DNA from: Methylobacter tundripaludum SV96 | GTDB lineage: Bacteria > Pseudomonadota > Gammaproteobacteria > Methylococcales > Methylomonadaceae | NCBI RefSeq assembly: GCF_000190755.2 | Contig: NZ_JH109153.1 | Span: forward strand, 805,872 to 869,871 | Direction: 5' to 3' | DNA: 64,000 bases | In this document: piece by piece, positions 38,295 through 47,853 of the stretch | Numbering within the stretch: the first letter of the stretch is position 1 | Layout: each line of letters begins with the position of its first letter | Position numbers and translations under genes: made by a program | The notes under the pieces: generated by a model | What the model saw: the letters and a program-made list of their open reading frames with translations, nothing else | What the model was told of the DNA's origin: nothing | Database searches by the model: none

Positions 38295-38547
38295 ATTGAA
38301 AAATGAGCCTCAGCTGCTAAAAAAAGCGATAGAAGTTGCTGAAAATTATGCGAAAAATCGCGGCTATTCAGGATTTTCATCGACCGATTCGGCAAAAGAC
38401 AAGACTGAATGTCTGTATCGTCTGCTGGTCAATGACCAACTTATCCAGCCCTTGGCGCTTGACCAGGAAAATGGGGTGAATATGAAACATAAATTAGCGT
38501 TATGGATAGCGCGGCAATTGCCGAAAGATCATCCTCTTTTGAAATAA
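38287..38547 (+). CDS. Small conserved protein, DUF5062-like
   Basis: The product is 86 residues, charged and helical, with ECLYRLLVNDQLIQPLALDQ and MKHKLALWIARQLPKDHPLL. From memory this resembles the DUF5062 family of marine gammaproteobacteria. Its ATG lies inside the end of bpt (ATGGCTAA), implying co-translation. Function unknown. Confidence 0.72.
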   Translation: MAKLKNEPQLLKKAIEVAENYAKNRGYSGFSSTDSAKDKTECLYRLLVNDQLIQPLALDQENGVNMKHKLALWIARQLPKDHPLLK

Positions 38548-38574
38548 ACGAACCCTACACCCAAGGTAGATCCG

Positions 38575-39588
38575 ATGAATAACAAAACAAAACTGCGCTG
38601 GGGCATTTTAGGTGCGGCGCGCATCAACGAACGCCTAATGCCGGCCATCGTCGAAGCATCCAATGCCGAGCTGGTTGCCATAGCCAGTCGTCGACCCGGA
38701 GCCGCCGCGCAAACGCTGGCACAGTACGCGCCGCAACAGCAGCAAGTGCGCACTTACGACAACCTTGATGCGTTACTCGATGATCCGGAAATCGATGCCG
38801 TGTACCTGCCGCTTGCCAATCACCAACATGCCGAATGGACGTTGCGCGCCATCGAACACGGCAAACATGTACTGTGCGAAAAACCCATGGCGTTAACGGT
38901 GGCCGACGTAGACGCTATTCAAGCCGCCGCACAACGGCATAACGTCACCGTCATGGAAGGTTTCATGTACCGCTTCCACCCGCAACATGCAAGAGTGCGG
39001 GAATTGATCCAGTCGGGACTGATCGGCGAAGTCAGGTCGGTGCGCTCCAGCTATTCGTTCATGATGCGGCCTGCGCGGATCTATCGTTTGGCGGAAAGCG
39101 TCGAAAACGGCGGCGGCGCGATGTGGGACATCGGTTGTTATGCGATCCATTCAGCGCGGATGTTTTTCGACGAGCCTGCCGCCTCGGTAACCGCCATAGC
39201 CAAGTATGTCGAGAGCGGCGCGGATAGTGCAACCAGCGGCATCATCGACTTCGGCGACGGAAAATATGCGCATTTCGATTTCAGCTTCGAGCGCGCAAGA
39301 CGTTGCGAATATGAAATCATCGGCACCAAGGGCGGACTTAAATGCCACAACGTCTGGTGCATGCCCGGCGATGTGCCGGTGATTTCATGGTGGACTGAAG
39401 ACGGCGGGCAAGGTGAAGAACGGCTGCCTCCGGCTAATCACTTCCGGCTGGAAATCGAGCATTTCAGCGATTGCGTATTAAACGGCAATGCTCCCGCGCT
39501 GTCGCTGGAAGATGCAAAAGCCAATTGCCAAATCATCGTTGCCGCCTTGCAATCCGCGGCTCTTGGGCAACGGGTCAAGCTGGGTTAG
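38575..39588 (+). CDS. Gfo/Idh/MocA-family oxidoreductase
   Basis: A 337-residue NAD(P)-dependent sugar or polyol dehydrogenase-like protein. It has an N-terminal Rossmann fold starting RWGILGAARIN, the EKP motif in HVLCEKPMALTVAD, and the C-terminal alpha/beta domain with WDIGCYAIHSARMFF. The last contains the usual Asp and His catalytic region (D-x3-Y-x2-H). The substrate cannot be told. The gene is 27 bases after the DUF5062-like gene and may be in the same transcript. Confidence 0.9.
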   Translation: MNNKTKLRWGILGAARINERLMPAIVEASNAELVAIASRRPGAAAQTLAQYAPQQQQVRTYDNLDALLDDPEIDAVYLPLANHQHAEWTLRAIEHGKHVLCEKPMALTVADVDAIQAAAQRHNVTVMEGFMYRFHPQHARVRELIQSGLIGEVRSVRSSYSFMMRPARIYRLAESVENGGGAMWDIGCYAIHSARMFFDEPAASVTAIAKYVESGADSATSGIIDFGDGKYAHFDFSFERARRCEYEIIGTKGGLKCHNVWCMPGDVPVISWWTEDGGQGEERLPPANHFRLEIEHFSDCVLNGNAPALSLEDAKANCQIIVAALQSAALGQRVKLG

Positions 39589-39755
39589 GCCGATGCCTGA
39601 ACGCCGTATCGATTTTATTTTTCAGTCGTTAGAAGAACTTGGCGATGTTTATCCGCTAAAAAAATATTGCTCATGGCAATTGATAAGCCATTAGTTTATT
39701 GTACAGCGGGCATTATCGAATAGGCCCTCTATCTATTTGCCAACAGGGATTAAAA

Positions 39756-39941
39756 ATGAAATTAAAAACTGTCTATTTATTAGCCGCAACCCTTATTTTA
39801 CAAGGGTGCGTATTAACAAAAATTGCCTCCGTACCCATGCGTTTAGGCGGAGCGGTTGTATCAATCGTGCCGGGAGTTGGCAATAGCGCTCATGACGCCA
39901 TCGATACAGCGGCTGATGGCGTGGATGACATTCCCATTTAA
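39756..39941 (+). CDS. Small lipoprotein, DUF6726-like
   Basis: The product is 61 residues with lipobox LQGC, then VLTKIASVPMRLGGAVVSIV and HDAIDTAADGVDDIPI. From memory this matches the DUF6726 pattern of small proteobacterial lipoproteins. ATG 39756 has AGGGA 7 bases upstream; the longer frame has no site. Function unknown. Confidence 0.72.
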   Translation: MKLKTVYLLAATLILQGCVLTKIASVPMRLGGAVVSIVPGVGNSAHDAIDTAADGVDDIPI

Positions 39942-40050
39942 ACGCTGCAAGCTTTGACGAAACTTTGCAATGTCAGAGGGTTGCCGGAGAGCGGCAACCC
40001 AACCATGCGGACTTAAGCGGAAAGTCCACATCTTCAAACGACCGTATAAT

Positions 40051-41685
40051 CTACGGTGTCAAAGCCGCCCTAAGCTTAGGATTCGCCAACAGTACCCGAC
40101 AGGAAAGTAAGCTTACATTTTGACTTCTGAAAGGATAATGGCGACTGACGAGCGACAGGAGCAAGGTCTCGGAATCCTTATAGGTAACGATGATATAACC
40201 GCTCCGATGCTGCTTTGCCCAGTCGTATAAATCGTCGATGTACGGCACGACGGTAATAGCCTGTTTAAGACGCCCGGCAAAATGATATTGACCGTGATAC
40301 TTATTGCCGTAAAAAGCAATAGCCCTGTTTTCTGCCATTAAAGCGGCGATTGCCTGAGCGGCGGGCCGGGTATCGTAGCGGTCGGATTTAGCTTCAAAAA
40401 AGCCGCCGCAAACCGTTATTAACGCGATAACCGAGGCTATGCAAATATAGAGAACCGAATCCTGCGCGCTTTTTGCCTTGGTTATTCCCAAAATCACCGC
40501 ACTCATGACCAGCAGACTTCCCCACACTGGCGAGATTAACGATAACTCGGCCCGCCAATGATAAGCATCATTTAAGCCGGGTAACAACATTAATACCGCG
40601 CCCAGCAATCCGAAAACCGCCATCGCAACGCTGTGGGCTCGTTCCCAGCGCTCAGACTCCGTTATTTCATCTGCGGCACGCGCCAATATCAAGGCCATAG
40701 CAGGCATCAAAGGTAATAGATAGTGGATACGCTTGCCGCTGATCAGGGAAAACGCGATAAAAACCGGTATCGCCCAAGCCAAACAAAAACGGATGCCCGA
40801 ATCCTGATAGGTGAGTTTGCGTAATCCGGCCCACAAGGGCTTCCAAAGCAACCACGGTAATAGTAGTAACGGCAAAATCTCTAAATACCACCACCACGGC
40901 AGCTGATGCGCAAAAGACTCGACCAACCGCCCGCTGGTCTGTCCCAGGAAAATAGCCTTTCTATAAGCCTCGCCGCCGGCAATTCCGGCCGGTATTGCCC
41001 AGCACAACGCGATGACGGCTCCGGCTAAAATAGCGATAATCAGCCCGAAATACCAATGCTGCCAACGAAAACCAGCCGTTTTCAACCACCAGGGAGCCAG
41101 TAATGCGACAGGCAAAATATGCAACAAGATTACCGGGCCTTTGCTAAGCACGCCGCCACCGATGGCTACCCCCAACAGCGCCCAGTATTTTAAGGACAAG
41201 TCCGAATCAACGAGCTTTAACAGACTGTAGATACCCAATAATGCAAAAAATGCCAGCATCATATCGAACATGGTCAATGTGCTGTAGATCGCCCAAAAAA
41301 ACAGTCCCAGCAGGATCAACGGAGTAAGCGTTTCAACCCGTTTGCGTTCAGGCCATAAAATACCCGCCACTGCGCCGGATAAAAATAATGTTGCCAGGGA
41401 AAAAAGCGGTGAAATCAGGCGCAACGACCAGTCGTTAACACCCGTCAGCCACCAACTTAGCTGCATCAACCAAAATAACAACGGGGGTTTGTGACTGTAA
41501 ATCTCCCCGTTTAAGTAAGGGACTAGAAAATCATTTCTGAGCCACATTTCCCACGCAACGGCGGCATATCGGGTTTCATCGACGGGAAATAATGGCCGAA
41601 TAGTTAGACTGACGGTGGTTAAAACACCCCAAAGCAGGAAAATCCAAAGGCTGGCAGACCGCAATTGATGCATGACACTATTCAA
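40051..41685 (-). CDS. ArnT/PMT-family glycosyltransferase
   Basis: A 544-residue integral membrane glycosyltransferase with about 12 helices. It has the luminal acidic motif near the N-terminus (PVDETRYAAVAWEMW) and HKPPLLFWLMQLSWWLTGVN, typical of the ArnT-like group that uses polyprenyl-phosphate sugars. It is last in a three-gene cluster with a LAB_N protein and a DPM1-like glycosyltransferase, which would supply the lipid-linked sugar. The acceptor may be lipid A or another envelope glycan. It overlaps the upstream gene by 8 bases. Confidence 0.9.
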   Translation of the reverse strand: MNSVMHQLRSASLWIFLLWGVLTTVSLTIRPLFPVDETRYAAVAWEMWLRNDFLVPYLNGEIYSHKPPLLFWLMQLSWWLTGVNDWSLRLISPLFSLATLFLSGAVAGILWPERKRVETLTPLILLGLFFWAIYSTLTMFDMMLAFFALLGIYSLLKLVDSDLSLKYWALLGVAIGGGVLSKGPVILLHILPVALLAPWWLKTAGFRWQHWYFGLIIAILAGAVIALCWAIPAGIAGGEAYRKAIFLGQTSGRLVESFAHQLPWWWYLEILPLLLLPWLLWKPLWAGLRKLTYQDSGIRFCLAWAIPVFIAFSLISGKRIHYLLPLMPAMALILARAADEITESERWERAHSVAMAVFGLLGAVLMLLPGLNDAYHWRAELSLISPVWGSLLVMSAVILGITKAKSAQDSVLYICIASVIALITVCGGFFEAKSDRYDTRPAAQAIAALMAENRAIAFYGNKYHGQYHFAGRLKQAITVVPYIDDLYDWAKQHRSGYIIVTYKDSETLLLSLVSRHYPFRSQNVSLLSCRVLLANPKLRAALTP

Positions 41686-41962
41686 GGCCTAAATTTTTAC
41701 GCTCGTGAACCACAAAATACAGATTCCGGAAATAAATAAACAGACCGGTGAGTTGTCCCACGATAAAAACCGGATCTTGCCGGTAAACCGCATAAGCCAA
41801 CAGGGTAACGCCACCGCCGATGCTGAAATACCAGAAAGCGATAGGAAACACGCTTTTTTTCTCACGTTCGCTTTTCAGCCATTGCACTATAAATCGGGCT
41901 GAAAATAACCCCTGCCCCAAAAAACCTACAATGAGCCAAATAGTCTCTTTATCCACGTTCAA
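41678..41962 (-). CDS. Lipid-A-disaccharide synthase N-terminal-like (LAB_N) membrane protein
   Basis: A 94-residue protein with three helices matching the LAB_N domain: IVGFLGQGLFSARFIVQWLK, PIAFWYFSIGGGVTLLAYAV, DPVFIVGQLTGLFIYFRNLY. As a stand-alone protein it commonly accompanies DPM-type and ArnT-type glycosyltransferases and may help move lipid-linked sugar across the membrane (inference). It overlaps both neighbours (14 and 8 bases). Confidence 0.9.
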   Translation of the reverse strand: MNVDKETIWLIVGFLGQGLFSARFIVQWLKSEREKKSVFPIAFWYFSIGGGVTLLAYAVYRQDPVFIVGQLTGLFIYFRNLYFVVHERKNLGLE

Positions 41963-42680
41963 CTTCGTTTGCCTCCGGCAGTTTTGCCCGTTTCTGCAAC
42001 CATATCACGCCTAATATGTCGACAATTCCTACCCAAAGCCGATCTAACGTTCCATACTTCGAATAGCCATGCGCCCTGCCTCTATGATTGACCGGTTCGG
42101 AAATCACCTGCCCACCCGCCCTTAAAATCAACGCGGGTAAAAATCGATGCATATGATCAAAATACGGCAAGCCCAGAAACTCATCTCTTAAAAACACTTT
42201 TAAGCCGCAACCGGTATCCGGTGTATTATCGCCTAATAGCCGGGATCGAACGGCATTAGCCACTTTCGATGAAAAAAGCCGCCAAGCGGAATCATGACGT
42301 TTATTTCTCCATCCGGCTATCATCCATAAATTGCTGCTGATTTTTCTTTGCTGCATCAACACCCCATATAACCGGGGAATATCGGCCGGATCATTTTGTC
42401 CATCGCCATCCAGCGTTGCGATACAGGGGTAGCTTGCTGCCTTTACTCCGGTGTAAATGGCGGCGCTTTGTCCGCAGCTTTGCTGATGATGAATGACACG
42501 TAGCATTTTGATATTTTGTTGCGTCTGCTGTAAAACTGCCGCGGTTTCGTCATTGCTCCCGTCATCGACATAGATAATTTCATAGGCTTCGGCCTGATTC
42601 ATAGCCCTAACGATCTCTGCAATTAAAGCGCTAATATTATCAGCTTCATTATAAACAGGAACAACTATCGAAATTTTCAC
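41949..42680 (-). CDS. DPM1-like family 2 glycosyltransferase
   Basis: A 243-residue GT-A fold enzyme starting KISIVVPVYNEADNI, with VDDGSNDET and the metal-binding TLDGDGQNDPADIP. It lacks the two C-terminal helices of ArnC-type enzymes. The start is GTG at 42678-42680 with GGGG upstream. It probably makes a polyprenyl-phosphate sugar for the ArnT-like enzyme at the end of the cluster. Confidence 0.9.
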   Translation of the reverse strand: MKISIVVPVYNEADNISALIAEIVRAMNQAEAYEIIYVDDGSNDETAAVLQQTQQNIKMLRVIHHQQSCGQSAAIYTGVKAASYPCIATLDGDGQNDPADIPRLYGVLMQQRKISSNLWMIAGWRNKRHDSAWRLFSSKVANAVRSRLLGDNTPDTGCGLKVFLRDEFLGLPYFDHMHRFLPALILRAGGQVISEPVNHRGRAHGYSKYGTLDRLWVGIVDILGVIWLQKRAKLPEANEVERG

Positions 42681-42705
42681 TGCCCAATCCCCTTTAAATA
42701 TCCAT

Positions 42706-42742
42706 AAAAAAGGGCTGCATCCTTACGAATGCAGCCCTTTTA
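42706..42742 (-). terminator. Rho-independent terminator after rpsI
   Basis: AAAAGGGCTGCAT pairs with ATGCAGCCCTTTT around an 8-base loop, and on the minus strand the stem is followed by a T-run. It lies 45 bases after the rpsI stop and just before the glycosyltransferase cluster, which is on the same strand. It thus separates the ribosomal operon from that cluster. Confidence 0.9.
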
Positions 42743-42786
42743 TTTTCACATGAGTAACGCGTGAGTCACTACATGGAAGTAGTCGA

Positions 42787-43182
42787 TTAACGTTTCGAGT
42801 ACTGTGGACGTTTTCTGGCTTTGTGTAAACCCACTTTTTTACGTTCTACAATACGCGAATCGCGGGTAACAAAACCTGCTTTTCTAAGCGCTGGACGTAG
42901 GGCTTCATCGTATACCATCAACGCACGGGTCAAACCGTGACGAATGGCACCGGCCTGGCCGGATGGACCGCCGCCTTTAACGATGACATTAATATCGAAT
43001 TTACCTTCCATATCAACACAACCTAATGGTTGACGAGAAACCATCTGGTCGGTTTTACGACCGAAATATTCTTCGATAGTTTTCTTGTTAATAGTGATTT
43101 TTCCGGTACCTGACGTTGCGTAAACGCGTGCTATTGCACATTTACGACGACCTGTTCCGTAGTACTGAGCTGCTGCTACCAT
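42787..43182 (-). CDS. rpsI: 30S ribosomal protein S9
   Basis: The 131-residue S9 has [15 protein letters not shown] at the start and the conserved basic C-terminus [17 protein letters not shown], which reaches the P-site tRNA. It is encoded 11 bases after rplM, the standard pair. Confidence 0.98.
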   Translation of the reverse strand: MVAAAQYYGTGRRKCAIARVYATSGTGKITINKKTIEEYFGRKTDQMVSRQPLGCVDMEGKFDINVIVKGGGPSGQAGAIRHGLTRALMVYDEALRPALRKAGFVTRDSRIVERKKVGLHKARKRPQYSKR

Positions 43183-43193
43183 GATCTACCCGC

Positions 43194-43622
43194 TTATAAT
43201 TCTAATACTTGTGGCTGTTGAGCCTGATGATCGTGTTCAGGACCTGCATAAACTTTCAATTTCTTGAACATTGCACGACCCAGTGGATTGTTAGGTAACA
43301 TTCCTTTAACTGCTGTAGTAAGAATACGATCGGGGAAAGTTTTTCTCAATTTACCCAAGGTAACAGTCTTAAGATTACCGATGTAACCTGTATGGTGCTG
43401 ATACAATTTATTCTTTTCTTTATTGCCGGTAACGCCTATTTTCTCTGCATTTACTACAATAATGTAATCACCGGTATCAACATGCGGTGTGTATTCTGGT
43501 TTATGTTTACCGCGAAGGCGTAGCGCAATTTCAGAAGCAAGACGACCAAGAGTCTTTCCTTCTGCATCGACCACGTACCAATCACGCTTAACTTCTGCTG
43601 GCTTTGCACTAAATGTTTTCAT
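43194..43622 (-). CDS. rplM: 50S ribosomal protein L13
   Basis: The 142-residue L13 includes [38 protein letters not shown] and [20 protein letters not shown]. It is the first gene of the rplM-rpsI operon; both together are co-transcribed up to the terminator near 42,720. Confidence 0.98.
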   Translation of the reverse strand: MKTFSAKPAEVKRDWYVVDAEGKTLGRLASEIALRLRGKHKPEYTPHVDTGDYIIVVNAEKIGVTGNKEKNKLYQHHTGYIGNLKTVTLGKLRKTFPDRILTTAVKGMLPNNPLGRAMFKKLKVYAGPEHDHQAQQPQVLEL

Positions 43623-43709
43623 CGTTGCTTAGGCTTACTGTTAAAGGCTTAATATAAAAAACGAGATTTTACTAAGAATCAGGGGATGTTTCAAGTTTAT
43701 TTGTGATTC

Positions 43710-43763
43710 AGGCGAAAGGCAAAGGGCAAAAGGCGAAAAAACCGCACACCTTTCGCCTTCGCC
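43710..43763. repeat. GGCGAAAGG-type inverted repeat, upstream copy
   Basis: AGGCGAAAGGCAAAGGGCAAAAGG and CCTTTCGCCTTCGCCT form an imperfect hairpin in the gap between ntrX-like and rplM genes. A related element lies at 61,588-61,680, before topA. Here it could double as a terminator for the ntrX-like gene. Confidence 0.7.
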
Positions 43764-45124
43764 TACAACTTAATATTCAATGAATGCAACTTGCGATAAA
43801 GATGTGTTCGCTCCATGCCCACTGCGGCTGACAATTTTGCAACGCTGCCGCCGGTTCTTTCAAAATGATACTCCAGATAAGCTTTCTCAAAATGATCCCT
43901 GGCCTCTTTTAACGGTAAATTAAAAAATTCAGGCACCGCGTGGGAAGTAACGGCATCACTGATCACCGAACCCAGTGCCGCCTTCACCTCATCAATCTCT
44001 ATATCTTCACCGGCCCCCAGAATCATCAACCGCTGCACCAGGTTTTTCAATTCCCGCACGTTGCCACGCCAGCTGTAATTACGTAAGAAATTTTGTGCTG
44101 CCATGGAAAACTTCCGAAAAGGCAATCTATCCTGACTGACAAAATAATCGATATAAAAACTCAGCAATGCCGGCACATCCTCACTGTGCTCCCGAAGCGG
44201 CTGAATATCGAGCGAGACTTCATTAAGTAGATAATACAAGTCCTGTCGAAAACGCCCGGCCTTGACCTCCTCATCCAAGGCAATGCGGGTTGACGCCACT
44301 ACACGGACATCGACACGAACCGACTCGCTACCCCCTACCCGCAGGAAAGAACTGGACTCAAGGGCACCGAGCAGCTTTAACTGGGTTTCCTTATCCATGC
44401 CGCAAATTTCACCTAAAAACAACGTTCCTTTATGCGCTCGCTCCAATAGGCCGGGATAAATTTTACCCGCATCCTCTTTGCCGAAAAATTCCACCGCCGA
44501 ATTTTCCGGCGATATGCTGCCTACCGCCACATCCACAAAGGGACCGTCCCGATGCGCACTGTTATTATGCAGGTATCGGGCATACATCTCCTTGCCAACA
44601 CCCGCCTCGCCGACAAATAACACCCTGGCGTCGTGCTGAGCCAAGCGCTTTAATTGATCCTTGAGTCTCGCAACGGTAGCGCTCTTGCCAACCGGTTCAA
44701 TATCGGCATGCAATTGCTGCTTAAGCCCCGCATTTTCTATTTGCAGGCTACTGGCTTCCAAAGCCCTTTCTACGATCAATAATAATTTTGCCAGCGACAA
44801 CGGCTTTTCAAGAAAATCATACGCCCCCAACCGGGTTGCCTCAACAGCGGCTTCAACAGAACCATGTCCCGACATCATAACCACGGGACAAAGCATGGCC
44901 TCTTCCGCAACCCATTCTTTCAACAAGGTAATGCCGTCAGTATCCGGCATCCAAATATCAAGCAGGATCAAATCGGGAGCTTTAGCCTTTTTTAACTCCC
45001 TGGCTGCACCGGCATTTTCAGCCGTAGCGACCTGATAGCCCTCATCCTCAAGAATTTCACAGACCAGTCGGCGAATGTCCGGCTCATCATCTACAACCAA
45101 TATACGCGGTGTTTGTGCATTCAT
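43763..45124 (-). CDS. NtrX-like response regulator with degenerate AAA+ domain
   Basis: The 453-residue product has a receiver domain with phospho-acceptor Asp56 (LILLDIWMPD), an AAA+ domain and a Fis-type helix-turn-helix (GSVAKLSAAVGMERTHLYRK). Walker A is present (GEAGVGKE, residues 172-179). The sigma-54-contacting GAFTGA is absent, replaced by GKEDAGKIYPG near 215. The Walker B Asp is Gly238 (GTLFLGEI). It probably does not activate sigma-54 polymerase in the usual way. It follows the NtrY-like kinase gene by 15 bases. The name by context is NtrX; its target genes are unknown. Confidence 0.9.
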   Translation of the reverse strand: MNAQTPRILVVDDEPDIRRLVCEILEDEGYQVATAENAGAARELKKAKAPDLILLDIWMPDTDGITLLKEWVAEEAMLCPVVMMSGHGSVEAAVEATRLGAYDFLEKPLSLAKLLLIVERALEASSLQIENAGLKQQLHADIEPVGKSATVARLKDQLKRLAQHDARVLFVGEAGVGKEMYARYLHNNSAHRDGPFVDVAVGSISPENSAVEFFGKEDAGKIYPGLLERAHKGTLFLGEICGMDKETQLKLLGALESSSFLRVGGSESVRVDVRVVASTRIALDEEVKAGRFRQDLYYLLNEVSLDIQPLREHSEDVPALLSFYIDYFVSQDRLPFRKFSMAAQNFLRNYSWRGNVRELKNLVQRLMILGAGEDIEIDEVKAALGSVISDAVTSHAVPEFFNLPLKEARDHFEKAYLEYHFERTGGSVAKLSAAVGMERTHLYRKLHSLNIKL

Positions 45125-45139
45125 ATTTTTTACGGCATC

Positions 45140-47287
45140 TCAAAAATTACACGCCGGAAGCTGAATGATAAATCCCGCTCCCACTTTGCGGCTGGTGTCG
45201 ACCCATATCGCACCGCCATGTTCTTCAATTATCTTTTTGACTATCGCCAAGCCCAACCCCGTTCCCTTAACCTTGGTGGTAACGTAGGGTTCGAAGATTT
45301 GTTCAATTTGCTCATCCTTAATGCCCGGTCCATCATCATAAAGCGCTATTTCAATAAAATCGGTGTTATTTTTTTGTACCCGATGCAGGCTTATTTCGAT
45401 CAAACCCTTGGCATCTATCGCTTCCAGCGCATTTTTTATCAGATTGTGCAGCACTTGCCGGATGCTAACCGGATCGCCCTTAATCATCAACAAACCGGTA
45501 TCGTAATCGGCTTTAAACTTGACGCCCGACTTTAACGCATAAAGCGCTAACACTTCCTGAACCAAACCGGGTAAATCAATATCCACCGTCTGCTTTTTGG
45601 AAGGTTTGGCATATTCCGAAAAATCATCCACCATTTCCTTCATCGCCTCAACCTGCTGCACAATGGTGGTGGTTGAGCGCCGCAACATCTCCGCATCACC
45701 GTCAGTCAACTTGTCGGCCAGCTTGTGCTGCAACCGTTCTGCCGATAACTGTATGGGCGTTAACGGATTCTTGATTTCATGAGCCAACCTTCTCGCCACT
45801 TCTCCCCATGCCGCATTTTTCTGCGCCTGAATCAAATCGGTCACATCATCAAAAACGACGACCGCCCCGACTCTCAAACCTTCCTGGGAAAACAGCGGCG
45901 TACCTCGGCACAGCAATTCCTGCCGACCGTTGGAGCCTAAAAAAGCAATCCGCTGCTGCCATATATCGTCGGCTTGCTCCAATAAGCGCTGAATGGATTT
46001 TAACGGTTCGGCCAGTTCCGCATAGTTCTGAACCAGTTCCAGCAACGTCCGACCGACAAACTGGTTCACATGAATATGGAAAATCCGGTAGGCCGCCTGA
46101 TTCGCCGTGCGTATCTTATGTTCCGCGTCGAAACTGATCACTCCCGCAGTTAAATTAGCCAGTATCGTTTCCAGATAAGCCCGTTGATTTTCCACCTCAA
46201 TACCGGCCATTCGGGTTTCATCGCTGGCCCTGGCAATACGATGCGTCATCTCGTTGAAGGACTCCACCAGAAAGCCCAAATCATCTTGGGCCATAACCGG
46301 CAACTCCTGGTCATAATGCCCGGAAGCCACTGCCTGCGTCCCTTTAACCAGCGCCTTTACCGGCGCAACAATATTACGGATACTGATGAAAGCCACCCAG
46401 ATAGCCGCCAGTAAACTCATCAATAAAACCAGCGACAAGGCCAAAGAGAAACTCAACTTTAACGAGTGCCTTAAAAAATGCATCTCCTGATAACGCACAA
46501 AGGCAAATTCCACCGAATCGGCCAAGTCGGCAATTCTTACCGGCACCGGATATAAAGCCTGTAAATATTGCGGCTCCTTGCCATTGACGGTAACGATAAC
46601 CCGGATCATTAATTCATCTTCGCGCACCGGTGCCAAAGCGACGTACTCTGCATTCTGCCGCAACTGTAACCAGGTATGTTCATCCGGCAAACTCGGCAAA
46701 ATATCGCCGGGATTGATGCTGCTTGAGGCAATAATCCTGGCCTGCCGGGAAAACAAGGTCATCTCGGATGCCCCGGAAAGTTCACGCAGGTTTTCCATTT
46801 CCAGCGTTGCCAGCGTTTCCGACGACTCCACCAATTTCGCGGTCAATTGCTGCGTTTGCCGTAAATGCCAGCGCATCCGCTGGTCTAATGACGCCTGACT
46901 GAGCTCCAGTGCATCTTCCATCGCCCGGTCTATTTCCACATTAAACCAGCTGTCGATACCCTGATGCAGGAACTGCATGGAAAAATAAAACACAATAGCG
47001 GCGGGCGCCAAAGCCAGCACGACAAACAGCGACACCATGCGCGTGGTTAACCTCGAACCCGCCTCGCGTTTCTTTAACTGCCGCGCCAAGGAGTAAATAT
47101 TGGCACCGACCAAGCCCAACAACACCACCGATCCCAGTGCATTGACCAACAGCAGCCAGGAGTACATTGCGCTCAACTCTGAAGACTCCTGCGTTGCCGA
47201 ACTCATCAGCTGCAACAGCAGCAAAATCAAGCCAAACAGGACCAATATGGACAAGCTGATAGGGGGTTTTATTTTGTCAAAGGCCAT
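45140..47287 (-). CDS. NtrY-like membrane sensor histidine kinase
   Basis: A product of about 715 residues with N-terminal helices (SLSILVLFGLILLLLQLM and onwards), a periplasmic domain, a further helix before a HAMP domain near residue 310, a PAS domain, HisKA with the phospho-accepting His in RRLAHEIKNPLTPIQLSAER, and HATPase_c (DDGPGIKDEQIEQIFEPY, GTGLGLAIVKKII). ATG 47287 overlaps the DUF4390 gene by 19 bases; an ATG nine codons earlier is possible. It should phosphorylate the adjacent NtrX-like regulator. Confidence 0.92.
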   Translation of the reverse strand: MAFDKIKPPISLSILVLFGLILLLLQLMSSATQESSELSAMYSWLLLVNALGSVVLLGLVGANIYSLARQLKKREAGSRLTTRMVSLFVVLALAPAAIVFYFSMQFLHQGIDSWFNVEIDRAMEDALELSQASLDQRMRWHLRQTQQLTAKLVESSETLATLEMENLRELSGASEMTLFSRQARIIASSSINPGDILPSLPDEHTWLQLRQNAEYVALAPVREDELMIRVIVTVNGKEPQYLQALYPVPVRIADLADSVEFAFVRYQEMHFLRHSLKLSFSLALSLVLLMSLLAAIWVAFISIRNIVAPVKALVKGTQAVASGHYDQELPVMAQDDLGFLVESFNEMTHRIARASDETRMAGIEVENQRAYLETILANLTAGVISFDAEHKIRTANQAAYRIFHIHVNQFVGRTLLELVQNYAELAEPLKSIQRLLEQADDIWQQRIAFLGSNGRQELLCRGTPLFSQEGLRVGAVVVFDDVTDLIQAQKNAAWGEVARRLAHEIKNPLTPIQLSAERLQHKLADKLTDGDAEMLRRSTTTIVQQVEAMKEMVDDFSEYAKPSKKQTVDIDLPGLVQEVLALYALKSGVKFKADYDTGLLMIKGDPVSIRQVLHNLIKNALEAIDAKGLIEISLHRVQKNNTDFIEIALYDDGPGIKDEQIEQIFEPYVTTKVKGTGLGLAIVKKIIEEHGGAIWVDTSRKVGAGFIIQLPACNF

Positions 47288-47853
47288 AATGTCCAGTCGC
47301 TGGATAAATACCATTGAGGATTAGTATAAGCAATCGGGCGTAGCGGCAAAGGCAGGGCGTCCCGGTCCAGCGTCACTTTGATGCCGACTGCGTAGCGCTC
47401 TCCCGATTCATAAAGCGCCTTATCCAGCACACGGAAATTACGTAGCATCGACATCGAATCCAGCGCCGCAGACAGCGTGGAAAAGTTATACAGTTCGCGG
47501 CTACCCTCATTTCTGACCCGGTACATATTCAGCAAGGCATGATATTGAATTCGGTAACGGACACTGGTATTGACCAGTGTTTTATCCCATAAATAACCGC
47601 GATATTGCAGCGTTTTAATGTGTATATCCCAATACAAAGGCACGCCGTTTTGTAGCGCTTCTTTTGCCCTGGCACTGAGCCGATAATCCATGTCCGCAGA
47701 CAACACATAGCTATTGCCCTGCGTAGCAATCTCGGCATTTTTCACCTCTACACCAAACGTATCGGCATAGCTTAAAGCGGGCAGTAGCCAGACCAAACAA
47801 CAGTACAGCAATGCATAACAAAACGATGATTTATTGCTTACTGATGCATGCAT
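47269..47853 (-). CDS. DUF4390 secreted protein
   Basis: ATG 47851-47853 overlaps the rsmB end by 23 bases and gives a signal peptide (CYALLYCCLVWLLPALSYA). A mature domain of about 165 residues follows, with ADMDYRLSARAKEALQNGVP and YRVRNEGSRELYNFSTLSAA, typical of the DUF4390 family that sits between rsmB and ntrY in many proteobacteria. Function unknown; the context suggests a periplasmic partner of the NtrY-like kinase (inference). Confidence 0.88.
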   Translation of the reverse strand: MHASVSNKSSFCYALLYCCLVWLLPALSYADTFGVEVKNAEIATQGNSYVLSADMDYRLSARAKEALQNGVPLYWDIHIKTLQYRGYLWDKTLVNTSVRYRIQYHALLNMYRVRNEGSRELYNFSTLSAALDSMSMLRNFRVLDKALYESGERYAVGIKVTLDRDALPLPLRPIAYTNPQWYLSSDWTLWPLTK

